A DNA stretch of 64,000 bases from Irpex lacteus (GCA_001986395.2 MQVO02000007.1:620001-684000); one strand, 5' to 3'. Positions 31,778 through 44,106 are shown, numbered from the stretch's first letter. Notes: generated from the letters alone by a model not told the origin. Numbers and translations are program-made.

Positions 31778-33994
31778 ATGGCGGACAAAGCGCAAAATCT
31801 AGTCTCATTTCAAGGTTCGTTCGGCGTTGTATTACTTTGGAAGGGACATGATATCATGGCGAGGAATTAGCTTTGCAGCTTGCAAACGAACAGCGTAACG
31901 CGTATGGACTACGCTACAACGACTACGCACGGTACAGAAAGCACTGCGCCAATCGCACGCATCGTCTCCGGTCTTCTCTGAAATTGACCCATGGAAAGGG
32001 TCGCGAGTTCAAGAAGTTGCCCCCAGTGAAGACGGAGAACATCAAGGATGGCTAGTGCGTACATCTCTTGATTCTCAGCACTCATATTCACAACAATGCC
32101 CCCAGTCTACAGTTATTACTCTTCGAAGCCGAGCGTGCCTGGGTTTACTCCCGCGAACTCTCCGCATTAGCTGCACTGCCTGCAAATAAAGACAAGGCCA
32201 CTGCGCTGAGACGTAACGCAACCTCCAGATTTCGACGCGCGGTCAACTGGGCAACCCAGTTGCTCTCCCATAGTCAAGCTCTACACGCTGCCGGACGACT
32301 CTCCGCATCAGACCTCATCCAAGTGACAGCATACACTCTCATCCTCAACGGCAGGAACCTCAGTGCTCGTTACGAGCTCGAAGATGCCCTTATTCAGCTG
32401 AGCGTCGCCCGCGGTCTGTTGGACGAACTCGCGGCACACGCTACCACTAGTAGAGATCAAGCTCTCGCTGTCGCGTTTGCCGACGAGATTGGTCCTGAGA
32501 TTAGGCACTGTGCGCATCAGTTGGGCAACACTAAATCTTACGACGTCGATGCCATCGCGTCTGAATCTGCCTCTGCGCATAAGAACGAGATCGTTGAGAA
32601 TTATGATAAGCTCGTGCAGGAGCTAGCAAAGGAGAGTGCGGGAGGGGCAGCTACGGAGAAGAAGAAGTTGAAGCCTCTGGTGTGGGAAGATGAGCCCGTG
32701 CCCGTGCGCAACCCTGAGCTCGTAGATGTGCTGTTGAAGGTCCAGGAGGCGGAAGAGAAGCTGAGTGAGAGCTCGCGCGGTAAGGAGAACGCGGTGGACG
32801 TAGATGATGAAGGAAAGAACAAGGGCAAGGTCGGGAAGGGGACGAAATCTAAGCGTGGTGTCGCTGCGTATGACGCCATTCTCCTCGCCCTTAGCGATGC
32901 AGAAGGTGTTGCACGTAAACTGGTAGAGGCGCAACAGGTAGGCTTGCTTGTACGAATTTGGCTCGTGAACATTCACCTAACGTTCATACTTTTTATTTTC
33001 AGTTGAGTACCGGCAACGCTACTGCTCCCACTGGAACGCGTGATCTCCAGTTCCTCCATACTTTCGTCATCTACCAGCTGCTCGCACGCCGCATACAACG
33101 AGATTTACTCCTGATTTCTACTCTCTTGCATCAATCGCAGACCTCGGGACATGCGAGGAAGGATGGCGCAAGTGCAGCAGGACCGTCGAAGCCGAAGCCT
33201 GCCAAGGAACAGGTCGATGGACGATTGTTCCCCGCGGTGGTCAAGCTTCTCGATACCGTCATTCAGAGCTTGACTCAGATGCGAACGCTGTCTATCGTCG
33301 ATGACAGTCCCGATCTCGCCACAGCCGTCGATGCGCGTATATCTTTCTCGAAAGCCAGAAAGTGGGTCTTCTGCATGCTTATTCTCATCTTCGAGTTGAT
33401 CAATCATTCGACAGATCCCGTTATCTCGCTCGGTCATATTCGTTGGTGAAGAAATACGCCGAGGCGCTATCGCTCATGCAGCACGCATCCATCCACCTCA
33501 GAGAAGCCCGTTCCTCACAGAGTCTCCTCCCATCACCCACCGACGACCCGATCTCAACCTCCGACTCCGTATTCTACGAACTCCCCACAGACGCCATCAC
33601 CACCTTGGAATCAGAGCTAGCCGAAGAAAGCCTCAAATGCAAGAAAGACTGGTTCACTTACAACGGCGGCGACGCCACCGGCGAAGTTGACCGCCAGACC
33701 TACAAGAAACCTCTGTTCTTCGACATCGCGCTGAACTATGTCGAGCTGAATATGGAGAAGTTGCAAGAGCGCGCGGGCAAGCAGGTCGTGCATGCACCTG
33801 CTGCTGTGGCTTCGCCTGTGCCGCAGAGGGTCAGTAGCGATGGGACGTTAGGGGAGAAGGCACCGGCGAAGAGCGTTGTTTCGAGGGCGAAGGTGGAAGA
33901 GATTGAGAGGCCTATGACGCCTGAGCCGACGCCTGCGCCGGCGGCGAAGGGAGGTTTAGGTGGTTTGCTTGGTGGCTGGTGGGGCCGAAAGTGA
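31778..33994 (+). CDS. SRP68: Signal recognition particle subunit SRP68
   Basis: Largest SRP protein with SRP72; binds SRP RNA and helps dock ribosome-nascent chains at the ER. Start MADKAQNLVSFQ at 31778, intron, then ALQLANEQRNAYGLRYNDYA and RYRKHCANRTHRLRSSLKLT, the conserved RNA-binding N-terminus (NxYGLRxxDYxRYRxyCxxR pattern). After an intron near 32054-32105 comes LFEAERAWVYSRELSALAAL and RFRRAVNWATQLLSHSQALH. A helical TPR-like region continues through ENYDKLVQELAKESA and a Lys-rich linker. Later exons cover the SRP72-contacting part, and the C-terminus is Gly/Trp-rich (GGLGGLLGGWWGRK), stop at 33994. Length and segment order fit the family. Confidence 0.93.
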
Positions 33995-34984
33995 TGGCGT
34001 AGCATGATGGCTTTTGAGGATGGTATGCATTCACGCTTTCAGTCCAAATACATCCTACCTGGAGTTCAGATATTTGTCGCAGTTATTTTGTAGATCTGTC
34101 AAACCGCAGTTGTATAAGAGCACGCATATATAGCAGCAGAACAATCTCGCAGTAGCTTGTTTGTGTGTGTTATCCGTACGACTGCGCACCGGCAGGTGAG
34201 CAAGGATATTTTAATCGAGACTGACAACAGTAATTGGACAGAACTGTATGCTGGGTGGGCTTCGAGATTTTGGGCTGACATCCGCGTCGGATGAGTGGAT
34301 GAGGAGAGAGCCGCTTGTCAGCCTTTGTTAGCCACTAGAGGCATACAGTATAAGTACAGCTCGTAGGAGAGACGAATGGGTAGGCTGGTCCTTTCTCTCT
34401 TACTACCATCTTCCTCTCCTCTCCTCCTCATCCTCCACTACCGTTTCTTCAATCCTTATCTCTCTGACTCCTTCCCCTCTCCCTCTTACATGCTACCCTT
34501 GATCCTTATCACTCTTCACCGTCGGTATGCAGCAGGCTGCAAACCCATCACATCTCCGTCGGTGGTCGACGCCTACTCCCCTCAGATCCGCCCTCCTCTT
34601 CGTTCGTCTGAACACTCCCGCACATTCTCTCCACCCACTAACACCTAGCCCATCCATCTCAACTAACGTCCACTCCTACCTTTCACGTAAACCCACCACC
34701 AACCGACTATTCCCCTCCATCCTTCTATCCGAGCCTCCGTCTCCCCAGCTGTGCATCGCTGGTACCTCCGGGTCCATGGGCAACTGCAGCATGAGTTCGG
34801 AGCCACCTCTCACTCTTCAGCACTCCCGTTCGTCGGTTTTGGTGGTGATTCTGTGGAATATCGGTACTACGTTTGTTCTAGATGGATGTGCTGTGAGTAC
34901 TATGCGATGTATGTCTATTGTACCGGAGGCTGACATCTATTCGAAGAGCACCCGGGTTCCCCTCCGTCATCTCTTACCTCCAAG

Positions 34985-36030
34985 ACCGTCTTCGTCCCTC
35001 TACCTCCTCGACTCTTTTCTCATAGCTTGTGCAACATGGTCAGCACCTGTCTTCGCTCCGCCTTCTCCCTCCCTTTCTTCATTCCGACGTCCCTTCACAT
35101 CTTGCGAGGCGTGTCTGACCTAGCATGACCTGGTTATCACCGATTGTATCTCGGGCTTTTGGTGGTTGCATACGGATTGACTACGTCTCAACCGTTCTTC
35201 CCCCCAACTCAAGTTCGATCTCTGGTGCACCATTCATTCGTGGTTCACCGGGCTCGACACTCACGCACCTCCGAGTCCTTGCAAGCTCGATCCTGGTACA
35301 TCATTCATTCATTCATGATACGCCAGACTCGACATCTCCTCAACACCACCCTCGTCTCATAGCTTATGCAACATGGTCAGCACTCGTCTTCGCTCCGCCC
35401 ATCTCCTCTTCCTTCATTCCGATATCCCCACACATCTTGCGAGGCGTGTCTGACCTAGCATAACCTGGTGCCACCGAGTGTATCTCGGGCTCTCGGTGGT
35501 CGCATACGGATTGACTACGTCTCAACCGTTCTTCCCTCCCTTCAAGTTCAATCCTTGGTGTATCACTCTTTCGTGATCCACCTGGCTTCGACATTACCGC
35601 GCCTCCGAGCCTCTTCAAGCTCGATCCTGGTATATCATTCATTCGTGGTATGCCGGGTTCGACATCTTCTCAACACCCACCCTCGTCTCATAGCTTGTGC
35701 AACGTGGTCAGCCTCCTTCTTCACTCCTACCCCCCTTCTACGATCCGCCATTTCCCCCTCCTACTCTCTCCTCGTGAAATGGTTATATGGCCTAGCATGA
35801 CCTGGTGTCACCGATTGTTACTCGGGCTTTCGGTGGTCGCATACGGATTGACTACGTCTCAACCGTTCTTCCCTCGCTCTCCAAGCTCGATCCTTCAATG
35901 TATCCATCATTCGTGATACATCTGGCTCGACACTACCGCACCTCCGAGACTCTCCTCAAGTTCGATCCTCTGGTGCATCATTCATTCGTGATATACCGGG
36001 CTCGACTTTACCTTAACACCTTTTCTTTCT
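34985..36030. repeat. 336-bp tandem repeat, about three copies
   Basis: The phrase GACCTAGCATGACCTGG recurs near 35117, 35452 (one change) and 35789, and GCATACGGATTGACTACGTC recurs at about 35167, 35503 and 35838, giving a period of 335-337 bp. An additional partial unit precedes 35101. The left arm at 25920-26300 carries one copy only, so the amplification happened in the right arm. Confidence 0.85.
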
Positions 36031-36084
36031 CTCCTCTCTCTCTCTTCTCTCCCTCCTCTCTCCCTCTCTGTATTTCTATCTCGT

Positions 36085-36190
36085 TCTCTTCTTTGTATTT
36101 GTACCGACCTTTCTCTTCTCTGTATCTCTGTACTCGTACGGATCAGTATACAGAGAAGAGAAAGAGATACAAATACAAAGAAGAGAAATC
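36085..36190. repeat. Imperfect palindrome / hairpin
   Basis: Left half contains CTTTGTATTTGTA and TTCTCTTCTCTGTAT; right half contains their complements ATACAGAGAAGAGAA and ATACAAATACAAAG, around a loop of about 20 nt near 36130-36150. The arms pair over most of about 40 bp each. This could form a cruciform or RNA hairpin. Confidence 0.8.
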
Positions 36191-36677
36191 TTTCTCTCTC
36201 TCCCCTCTCTCTCTTTCTCTGTACTTGTAATGTACCTTTCCCTCTTCACAATTCATCTCACTCTCTTCATCAACGTCATTGAAAGCAATTTTGAGTTCTA
36301 TTTGCCATAATGCATAGCGCATACTATACTTTGGGATTCAGTACATGATTGATTGATTGGTCAAGTGACGTTCGAAGACTTGAAGCTGTGAGACATAACG
36401 ATGAAAGATGAGAAGGAACCCGACGCTTGCTAACTATGACGACGACAAGACGAGAAGAGGAGAGAAGTGCAAAGACAGAGATTGAATTGCGAAGTGAATA
36501 ACGATGACTGAACATGCGACAGAGCAAGAAACTATGCACAATGAACGAGAAAGGAGATAGAAACAGCAACAAACCGATGTAATTCGTAAAGTCGTAAGTC
36601 ATGAAAGTATGCAGCACAAGAAGACAGGAATAAAAGTAGAGGAAAAGCACAAACGAACACGCAAGACTCAAAGTCAC

Positions 36678-39600
36678 TCAATGCTTAGAATGATGACTCC
36701 CATGGCTCGACGCAGGCGACGGCGTCCCCTTCGGCAACGACCCCGGCGGACTCCTCGCACTATGCAACACAATCTCCCTCTTCGCAGGCAACCCCCTCGG
36801 CGAGTTAGATCTCGAGTCCCGTCCCCTGGCGTCCCTCTCCGAGTCCGTAGTCGGTGAGGTGGTGTTCGGGGGAGAGCGTGTAGCGTTTGACGATAGAGGC
36901 GGGAGACCCTGGCTTGAGGGCGTCGAGGGACCGTGGCTGACGAGAGTGGCTTGGCCGATGGGGCGAGGATGAGGAGGGAGCGTCGTAGGGAGTGCGGGGC
37001 TTGGAGGGTAGGAGTGCTGGTTGTCGACTTGACGAGTCTCTGGAGAGTGCGAGGTTGGTTGTTGGCGGAATGGGATAGGCGACGGACGCGTCGAGCTCGC
37101 TGCACCGTTCGTAGGTGACGAAACCCTTCTGTTGCTCATACTCCCCACACGAGACCTCTTCGGGTCAGCCTGCACATCATCAGGTCCAGGACTCAAAGGC
37201 CGCTTGTTCATGGGAGGCGACGGGCGACCACTAATGAGCGAGTTATGCTTGCTCAGCGACTGGGACGGCATCCTCGAGCTGCCAGGAGGCGAGCGCAATG
37301 GGGGCCCTTGGCCAAACGCACCACGAGAATCCCCAGGACCAGAGCGCGAGGGCGGAGCCTTCGACATGTTCAGCAGCGTATCAATCGCACCACCCTCGCC
37401 GTCGTAATCCTCATCGACGACCCTCGTAGGAGGCAAATGCACCGAGTTGGTAGGACTAGGCTGGGCGGACCTGTTAGCCGACCCAGAGCCCGAGCCATTC
37501 GAGCTCATAGGCTCAGGACTGCCTTGACTCCCACCCTTCGACCTGTAATCGAAGACACTCGTATGCGAGTCTTGTCGCTGAGGTCCAGGCTGAGGCGTAT
37601 CGTCCTTCCTCTTCTGCTGCCTCCTCTTCTTCTCCTTCTTCGGATCGGCACTGACACCAGGTCCCATACCCACGCTCGGAGACACATCGATCTCCTGCGG
37701 CTTAGGCGTCGACACAACACCGTTGTTGCTGCTCACACTCCCAGGCGCACGTCTCCGCGTACCAGAAGGCATCTTCGCACCGCCGTCGACGACTTGCATC
37801 CTCGGACTCTCACTCGCCCGTCCAGGTCCACCGAACCCAGGGCCCGACGGACCAGGCACAGACTGCGGCGGACGCATCCTCATCGACTCAGGACTGGCAG
37901 CATACCGCTCATTAAGCACATGCAACTCGCGCTCGCGTTCACGTCCCCGCTCTTCTCTCTCCCTTTCCCTCTCGCGCTGTTCACGCTCGTACTCCCTAGG
38001 CGTCATCGGAATCTCGCGTTCCCTCTCTCTCTCACGCTCACGCTCGCGGCCGTCAAGTCGGGGATCGTACCTCCCGTGTCCACGGTCGTACCCTTCAGGG
38101 GAACGTCCACGAGGGACAGGCGGAGGCGGCGGTGGAACACCAGCTTGCTTCTGCTCCCAATACGACGACGACTGCGTGCGTGAAGGAGGGTACCCAGGGT
38201 GGGCACTGCGAGGAGAAGCATCAGTCGGGCTCTCCCTCTCCCTCGGCGGACCACGAGACAAGTCGCGATGGTGATGATGTACCGAGTATGCAGAAGGGGA
38301 GTGTGGACGAGAGTAGTACTGAGGAGCCTGAGACGGGTGAGGAGGGGGATAGTCGCCATTTGCTCGGCTTGCGGCACGAAGCTGCTGCTCACGCTCACGT
38401 TGTTCGCGTTCGCGCTCCCACTCACGTTCACGCTCAGCTTGAGGGATACGACGGTCCCAAGCTGGGTCACGAGGATCGCGCTCAGCGGGCAACGCATCGC
38501 GGGGGTACATGCGTGGAGATCTGGAGCGAGAATGGTGAGGGTGCGTGGCTGGGCCCGAGACGGGAGGAGGGCGGTCATTGAACGAGGGAAGGCGGTTACG
38601 AGTGGGAGGAGATTGAGAGATGGAGGGACGACGAAGAGGTGCGGGAGCGAAGGAGTCGTGAGGATGGCCGGGATGTGGTTGTTGGCCAGGAGCGGGCTGC
38701 AAAAGCAATCCAGATGGCGGACCACCACGGGGTCCTTCACGAGGGAAAGACGACGGCTCGCGGAGGACAGGGGGTCTGTCGATGTCCATAGCCATAGGAG
38801 CAAGTGCAGGATGAGAAGGAGTGCGCTGACTGTCGTCGAGCACGACTGGCGGAGGTGGACGACCACCGAACGGACCCGGCGACGTACGCCCGGAGAGCTG
38901 AGCAGGAGGCGCAGGCAGAGGCAGATCGTTGCCTGCAGGACCACGAGAATCTGCACGGAAGATGGGTCGGTGAGGGGGACCCGACTGCAACATGAGAGGC
39001 GGTCCCGAGAGGCCCGCTGGCTGGTGCATCACCGGGTTGGCGTACGCCGTCGGGTGGACATCCTGTGGACCAGGAGCGGCAGGCAGTGCCTGGCCCGTAG
39101 CCTGAGCGTTCTTGAGCAATGCAAGACGCTGTGCGATGGCGACGTTGCTCGGATCGAGTTCCGCAGCGCGTGCGTACGCATCGATGGCATCCGAGATCTG
39201 GTTGTTGCAGCTCTCGTACAGACTTCCCAGATCGAACCAGACTTCAGAGATGTATGGGTTGATGCGGATAGCCCTGGAGTAGGCGTCGAGGGCGTCGCGG
39301 TACTGGTTTATCTGGAAGTAGAGAACGCCGATAGAGCACCAGAACGTAGGGTTGCGACCGTCCCTGTAGACAGCCTGCTGGTAGGCTTCGTATGCCTTGT
39401 TGTATTTCTGGCCGGCCATGTATGCGCGACCGAGCAAGTACCAACTCTGAGCATCCGACGCGTCTGATACATTATTACGTGTCAGTCCCATGTCTTCTTC
39501 GACAAGGACTAGACACTTACCGGCCTCGAGGGACTTTGTCAGATACTGAATAGCAAGATCTTGGTTCTGGAAGGAGGAGCCGTCCTGATGGTACAGCCAG

Positions 39601-41009
39601 CCTAGTTGTTGGAGCACCTTTGCGTGGTTAGGGTTATCCTGAACCACGCGTTCGTATGCCTCGCGAGCACGAACATGCTGCAAAGGGGCGTTATCAGAAT
39701 TGAATTGACAACCGGTAACGACGAAATACTCACGTCATGCTGTTGCTCATATACATGACCAATCTGGAACCAAATGTCGGCATGTGCGAGTGGGTTCGGT
39801 GGATTACGCAGAATCCGGTCGAAGCACTCGAGACTCTCGTGGTATTTACCCTGTTGCTTGTATATTATGCCTAACCTGAAAAGAATCTCATTGGCCTTGT
39901 CAAAGTCTAACATGACTTGAGTACCTTTGATGAGCGCATACGACAACACGACAGATCTGATAGGCTTACCTTTGTCCATGCGAAGGACAGAGGAGAATGC
40001 TTCCTCGGCATGATCCAGCGAACCATAGCGGTCGTACAGGATACCAATGCCATACCACAGCTTTGGGTCTTCCTATAGGAAGGTTTGAGTGACACGTCTT
40101 CGTGAAGCAGTATGTTCACACGCACCTTGGGATTGGGCAGAAGATAGAGGGCCTGCTGATAAGCGGCATACGCCTTCTGCAGGTCATCTTGCATCAGGTA
40201 GCAATGGCCTACAGACACCGTGAGCTTTGCGCCGCATGAGGCCACGTGTCCGCAACGACGTACCGAGGGCACTCCAGACCTCGCCATTGTCTTGCTGCAA
40301 GTTCAACACGCGTTGGAAGTACTCGACAGCCTAAAAAGGCAATCGATCAGATCAGGGATTGCGCGGGGCTCCGGGGAATTCCCGAAGATCGAGATTATCT
40401 GACGCGATCACGTACCTTGGGATAGTTCTCTTTGATCCGGGCGATACCAGCCACCTGGGTGAGGCCAGGCAGTGACATCGCATTGTGACGCAGCGCGTTT
40501 TCGTAAGCCGAGAGCGCGTGTTCCAAATTGCCCATCTGCTCCGCGACCCGTCCTAGTTTGATGTGAAATTGATGCCACAATTTCCAGAAGGAATGCACGG
40601 TCGCAAAGAAGGAAGGACGTTCACGCGCCGGAAGTAAAATATAAAAAAGAAGCACGAAAGGGGCACACGTCAGGCTTTGTTCGCAGAGTTCGATGATCGC
40701 AGCGAGATTAGACGGCGGCTGCTTACCTATCAGTAACCAGGTCTGTTCGTTTGCTTGGGCCAGTTTCTGCACTGACGCGGGCACCACGGACCCACTGCCG
40801 TTGGCCACCGCGGGGGAGGCAGCTGCCAGGGACGCTGGCGGGGGCGGTGCGGCATTAACCGCGAGAGGTGTGTTTGGAATCGAGCTACCGTTCAGATGGG
40901 GAGGAGGAGCGTGGGAAAGCGGATGGGGAGGAGGAGGAAGAGAGTGGGCGTGGGCGTGAGGGTCGTGCAGGCGGACATCGCGGTCCTGGCGAGCCTGTCG
41001 GTGAGTCAT
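36678..41009 (-). CDS. CYC8: CYC8/SSN6 general transcriptional corepressor subunit (TPR protein)
   Basis: Subunit of the Cyc8-Tup1 corepressor. I start at 41009 (MTHRQARQDRDVRLHDPHAH), leading into a His/Pro/Ala-rich stretch and LAQANEQTWLLIG. About ten TPR repeats follow in order across several exons: MGNLEHALSAYENALRHN, QDDLQKAYAAYQQALYLLPN, LFRLGIIYKQQGKYHESLEC, IGHVYEQQHD, REAYERVVQDNPNHAKVLQQ, WYLLGRAYMAGQKYNKAYEA, IGVLYFQINQYRDALDAYSR and DLGSLYESCNNQISDAIDAY. The long last exon (from about 39460 to 36678) encodes a Pro/Ser/Arg-rich disordered tail with Arg-Glu repeats, ending SSHGSHHSKH. This is typical of fungal Ssn6. Upstream in-frame codons to 41303 exist, but the 41009 ATG looks the better start. 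A MITE lies 460 bp upstream. Confidence 0.95.
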
Positions 41010-41468
41010 TGCGGGGGCGTCACCTCTGACGAGGGCGGCGACGTTGATGGCGGTGACGAGGCGGGGGGCGACGACAACGGCAGGCGGGATAAGTGCAAAG
41101 GGGCAGGGTGAGGCGGAAAGAGAAACTTGCGTGGACGCGAGGGCTGGAGGTATATATGGGGGAGAGGTTGGTGTGGGTGAGATCAGGGCGAATATCGTCT
41201 GCGCGAGCGAGAAGACGATCACTGATCGAACTCTCTCATCAACAGCGCTGCCGGCGCTAGCTGCCCTGCGATGCGGAGATGGGATCTCATAAACACACGC
41301 CACGGAAGCATGACAGGAATGGCAGGGTCGGGCGTCTGTGCGCGACGTCTGCCGATGAGTGAAACCGGGCAGGGTCAGATCTGAATCTCCTGTCTTCCTC
41401 CGAATAGGCAGCTGTCAAGAAGCTTGGAGTAAATGTAGATTGGGGATCAGCGCCCCTTCCGGCAACTA

Positions 41469-41803
41469 CTGTAGCAGTATGACCAGATGTTCGTCCATGT
41501 GACGTGTGACGCGTAGATGTTCAAACTTTTCGATGTTCAAAGCTCTTTGTGACCTGTGACCAAACGTTCATGTTCAGTAGGCGCTATGAACATCTGCAGC
41601 ACCGTGGTTGCTACTCTCTCTGTTACCGCCTTTCAGTACTCAGTGGCGAATCGACGAGTGCGAGGGCCACAAGAAAAAAAAAAATCACTAACCGCCCATG
41701 TCACATCGACAGATGGATGTTCAAACGTGCTTGTGACGAGTGACCAGATGTTCAGTTCACGGCCGTTGTGACTGTGACTGAACATCAGGTCATACTGCTA
41801 CAG
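41469..41803. mobile_element. MITE, 335 bp, with 24-bp TIRs and TA target duplication
   Basis: Left end CTGTAGCAGTATGACCAGAT continues to GTTC; the right end reverse-complements to CTGTAGCAGTATGACCTGAT plus GTTC, one mismatch in 24. Both ends are flanked by TA (41467-41468 and 41804-41805). The interior has no coding capacity, but GTGAC pairs and GATGTTC motifs recur in both orientations (near 41500, 41550, 41585, 41715 and 41770), like subterminal transposase-binding repeats. The TIR differs from that of the 44.0-47.1 kb transposon, so another transposase mobilised it. Confidence 0.85.
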
Positions 41804-44006
41804 TATTCTGGCTTCCCTCATTTAGCCACCGCATCTCGGATCTGCCGCACATTAGCCTTTTCCGCGTTACCCCTTCTGAACAGCCTCGCATCGATGATGG
41901 CTCTTCTTCCAGAAACACGGTCCCTGGTCCCATCAGACCTAGAACGCGCAATCAAGCTCACGGGAATCTCTCGGCGCCTCATGCAGCAAGCGATGAACGC
42001 CGCTGCTGTGGGTCCCACGCTTGTCCAGGGGGCCCTGCCGCTGTCAGCTTCTTTTCTCTTGCTTTTTTTCTGGTCATCGACGTGCGCCCCACCGCTCGGC
42101 CCCGTCCCCTTCTGTCCTGGCGTGCGTTCATCCGACCGCTCAACCGGGCCGCATCCAATTTGACAAGCCAGCCACCAGAAACTCTGCGTCGTGTTTTGCT
42201 TCCGCCCCACGTCGTCGTCACCCACACCGATTCGATCATCCGACTTGTCTCACTGCGCGCCACCCCGTGATAAAGCCACACCCCGCGGACTGCCCTAGCC
42301 CTCTGCGTCAACTCTCTTCCCGCCGTTATCGGTGCCTCTTTGCAGATCCCGCCTCGTGGCCCTCCAAACTGGGGACACGTTTTGACAAGAAGAAGGTTAA
42401 GGAAACACGGTAAACTCGCTTGCCCGAATCTGGGAGTCTCTCAATCGCGTGATTCATTCAATCACAATGGTGAGTTCAAGAACAGAAGCAGCTTTTCTCG
42501 TCCGTGGAGAGACGGGCACTTGGATCTACATATTCTGTGCACGTACGTATAATTACGACAACTCCTTCGCTTCATCTCGTGGCATGCTGTGCTGCGAGCT
42601 TGTGCACCCTCGCACCTGCCATGTCTTGTCTCAACTGCAATCACCTATCCGCCCTAACCTAATCCAGCGTAGTCAGGGTTCCGCACCATAATCATAAAAC
42701 CCGTTGTCGTCGTCGCCGCGCATGATCATGACATGAATTCGGAGACGACGTTGTTGTCATGATGCATCTGGATCCAATAAAACACATGGCACGTCAACCA
42801 ACACTCAGATCTGCATCGTGATGGCCCTTACCCCCACCCCTCTTCACCGCCCAGAGCTCTCGGCCTTGCTTGCATCTTCGTTCGCTGTCTCGCTCGGAAC
42901 CTTTTTCACTTCCTCTTTGGGAACTTGACGGCCGGATGATCGATGCTTCCAAGCGACGCCGCGGTGAATTCGCCGAACGAAAATCGCCTCCATCATTCCC
43001 GGTTCAACGCTGACGTTCAACGAGTGAATCACTGCCTCTTTGGGCATTGTACTGTCGTCTTGTAAGTCTCTACACGCTGCGTCCATTCATTCATTCGCTC
43101 AACAATATTAATACACTTGCGAATCCACAAGAGAACAACGTCGAGTTGACTACTTTATCGATATCTCCGTTTGTCTCGTTGTTCTTCACGAGTCACAACG
43201 AAAGAGCTTCGAGTTCTATTCACTCACGTCCCCGCCTGTCCCAGCCCCGTGGCGGCAGCTGCGATTGGCTACGCATATATCCCCACCATTGCCGGATCCC
43301 CTTCGAGTTTGGCTCGCAAATCGGTAACGTTATACATTCGAATCCGGTCATTGTCCTTCCGCTACCGTACACGTACAAACTAAACGCACTCCACAGTGTA
43401 TGTAGCTATAAGGTCCGTCCACGTATTCATTCACGCAGGCCGTACAAGGCACATCGACTGCCTTTCTTTGCGCTGTGAAGCTTATATGAAGTGTTTTAGC
43501 ATGAACCCACGCTAATATTGCTAGTTTATTGCTACTGCTAGCGAAAGCGCCACACGATATCGATACAAAACGCGCGTTTCCTTGTCATCTCCGGCGGCCG
43601 AGTTGGAATGGAGTGTATAAGAGCATATTCAACGATCGAAGTGGGAGAAGAAAATGAAACTGCGTCATATATATATGACAGTAAGTATAAGTATTGTTCA
43701 AGTTGCACTGTGCGATCGTCCATAGAGTTTCAACATGACATAGCACGAAGCTATCGATCGCGCACAACGCAAGAACATAGTTCCACTTCCACGTCCGATC
43801 CTCCGATTTACTCTCCTGGTTGGTGGCTGGCTGACCAGCTAAGTAAGTGTGGCGGGATGCCGATCATGACAGGGGCGTGACGTCGAGGCGCAAACTGATA
43901 TGATCATGAATATATAGTCCTTATGAGGAAGTTGCACTAGTCTGAGTGTAGTGTGCACCGCCACAAGCGAAGACCACGCTGTCGTCAGCCACTAAAGTGC
44001 TAATAT
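41804..44006. other. CYC8 upstream region and left flank of the transposon
   Basis: About 2.2 kb rich in C/T and low in clear genes. It probably contains the distal CYC8 promoter and leader. An ATG directly followed by gtgagt occurs near 42468 but leads nowhere I can follow. One small minus-strand frame at 42844-43086 is listed separately. Confidence 0.4.
42844..43047 (-). CDS. Small hypothetical protein (uncertain)
   Basis: A 67-codon frame, MPKEAVIHSLNVSVEPGMME to a Lys/Glu-rich end (EEVKKVPSETANEDASKAES). The composition is coding-like and the frame stays open a further 13 codons upstream to an ATG at 43086. It could be a small gene, or part of the long leader of CYC8. No homologue recognised, and a 35-codon frame on the other strand overlaps it. 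Confidence 0.2.
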   Translation of the reverse strand: MPKEAVIHSLNVSVEPGMMEAIFVRRIHRGVAWKHRSSGRQVPKEEVKKVPSETANEDASKAESSGR

Positions 44007-44008
44007 TA

Positions 44009-44106
44009 CAGCGCTTCCGGTATATAATGAGAAAAATCGTTTTTTTCGCGCCTGCCTCATTTAGTAATTGCCATAACGGGTAACAGCGTACGCGCGTCGC
44101 CGACGC
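44009..44106 (+). repeat. Left terminal inverted repeat, 98 bp
   Basis: Starts CAGCGCTTCCGGTATATAAT and ends GCGTCGCCGACGC. It matches the reverse complement of 47033-47130 at all 98 positions; identity stops at the next base (G versus A). The TATATAA run inside may serve as a promoter element reading inward. Confidence 0.95.

Larger units (their letters stand above)
34165..36385 (+). repeat. Right arm of the large inverted repeat
   Basis: Matches the reverse complement of 25565-27200. The order from inside out is: an intron-like block (34196-34231), a C/T-rich stretch, a block around 34740-34800 shared with 26600-26660, 3+ copies of a 336-bp unit, a CT-rich tract, a hairpin, and the outer motif CATACTATACTTTG at 36322. 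It is longer than the left arm because the 336-bp unit is multiplied. It lies between the SRP68 stop and the CYC8 stop. Confidence 0.75.

Noticed and set aside
25565..36385. The inverted repeat as the ends of one giant transposon
   Set aside because: No transposase, no target duplication that I can see, and the core holds conserved housekeeping genes. An inverted duplication is simpler.
37245..39467. Long plus-strand frames (312 and 422 codons)
   Set aside because: They are antisense to the low-complexity Arg/Pro/Ser-rich exon of CYC8; Arg-rich antisense frames are expected there.
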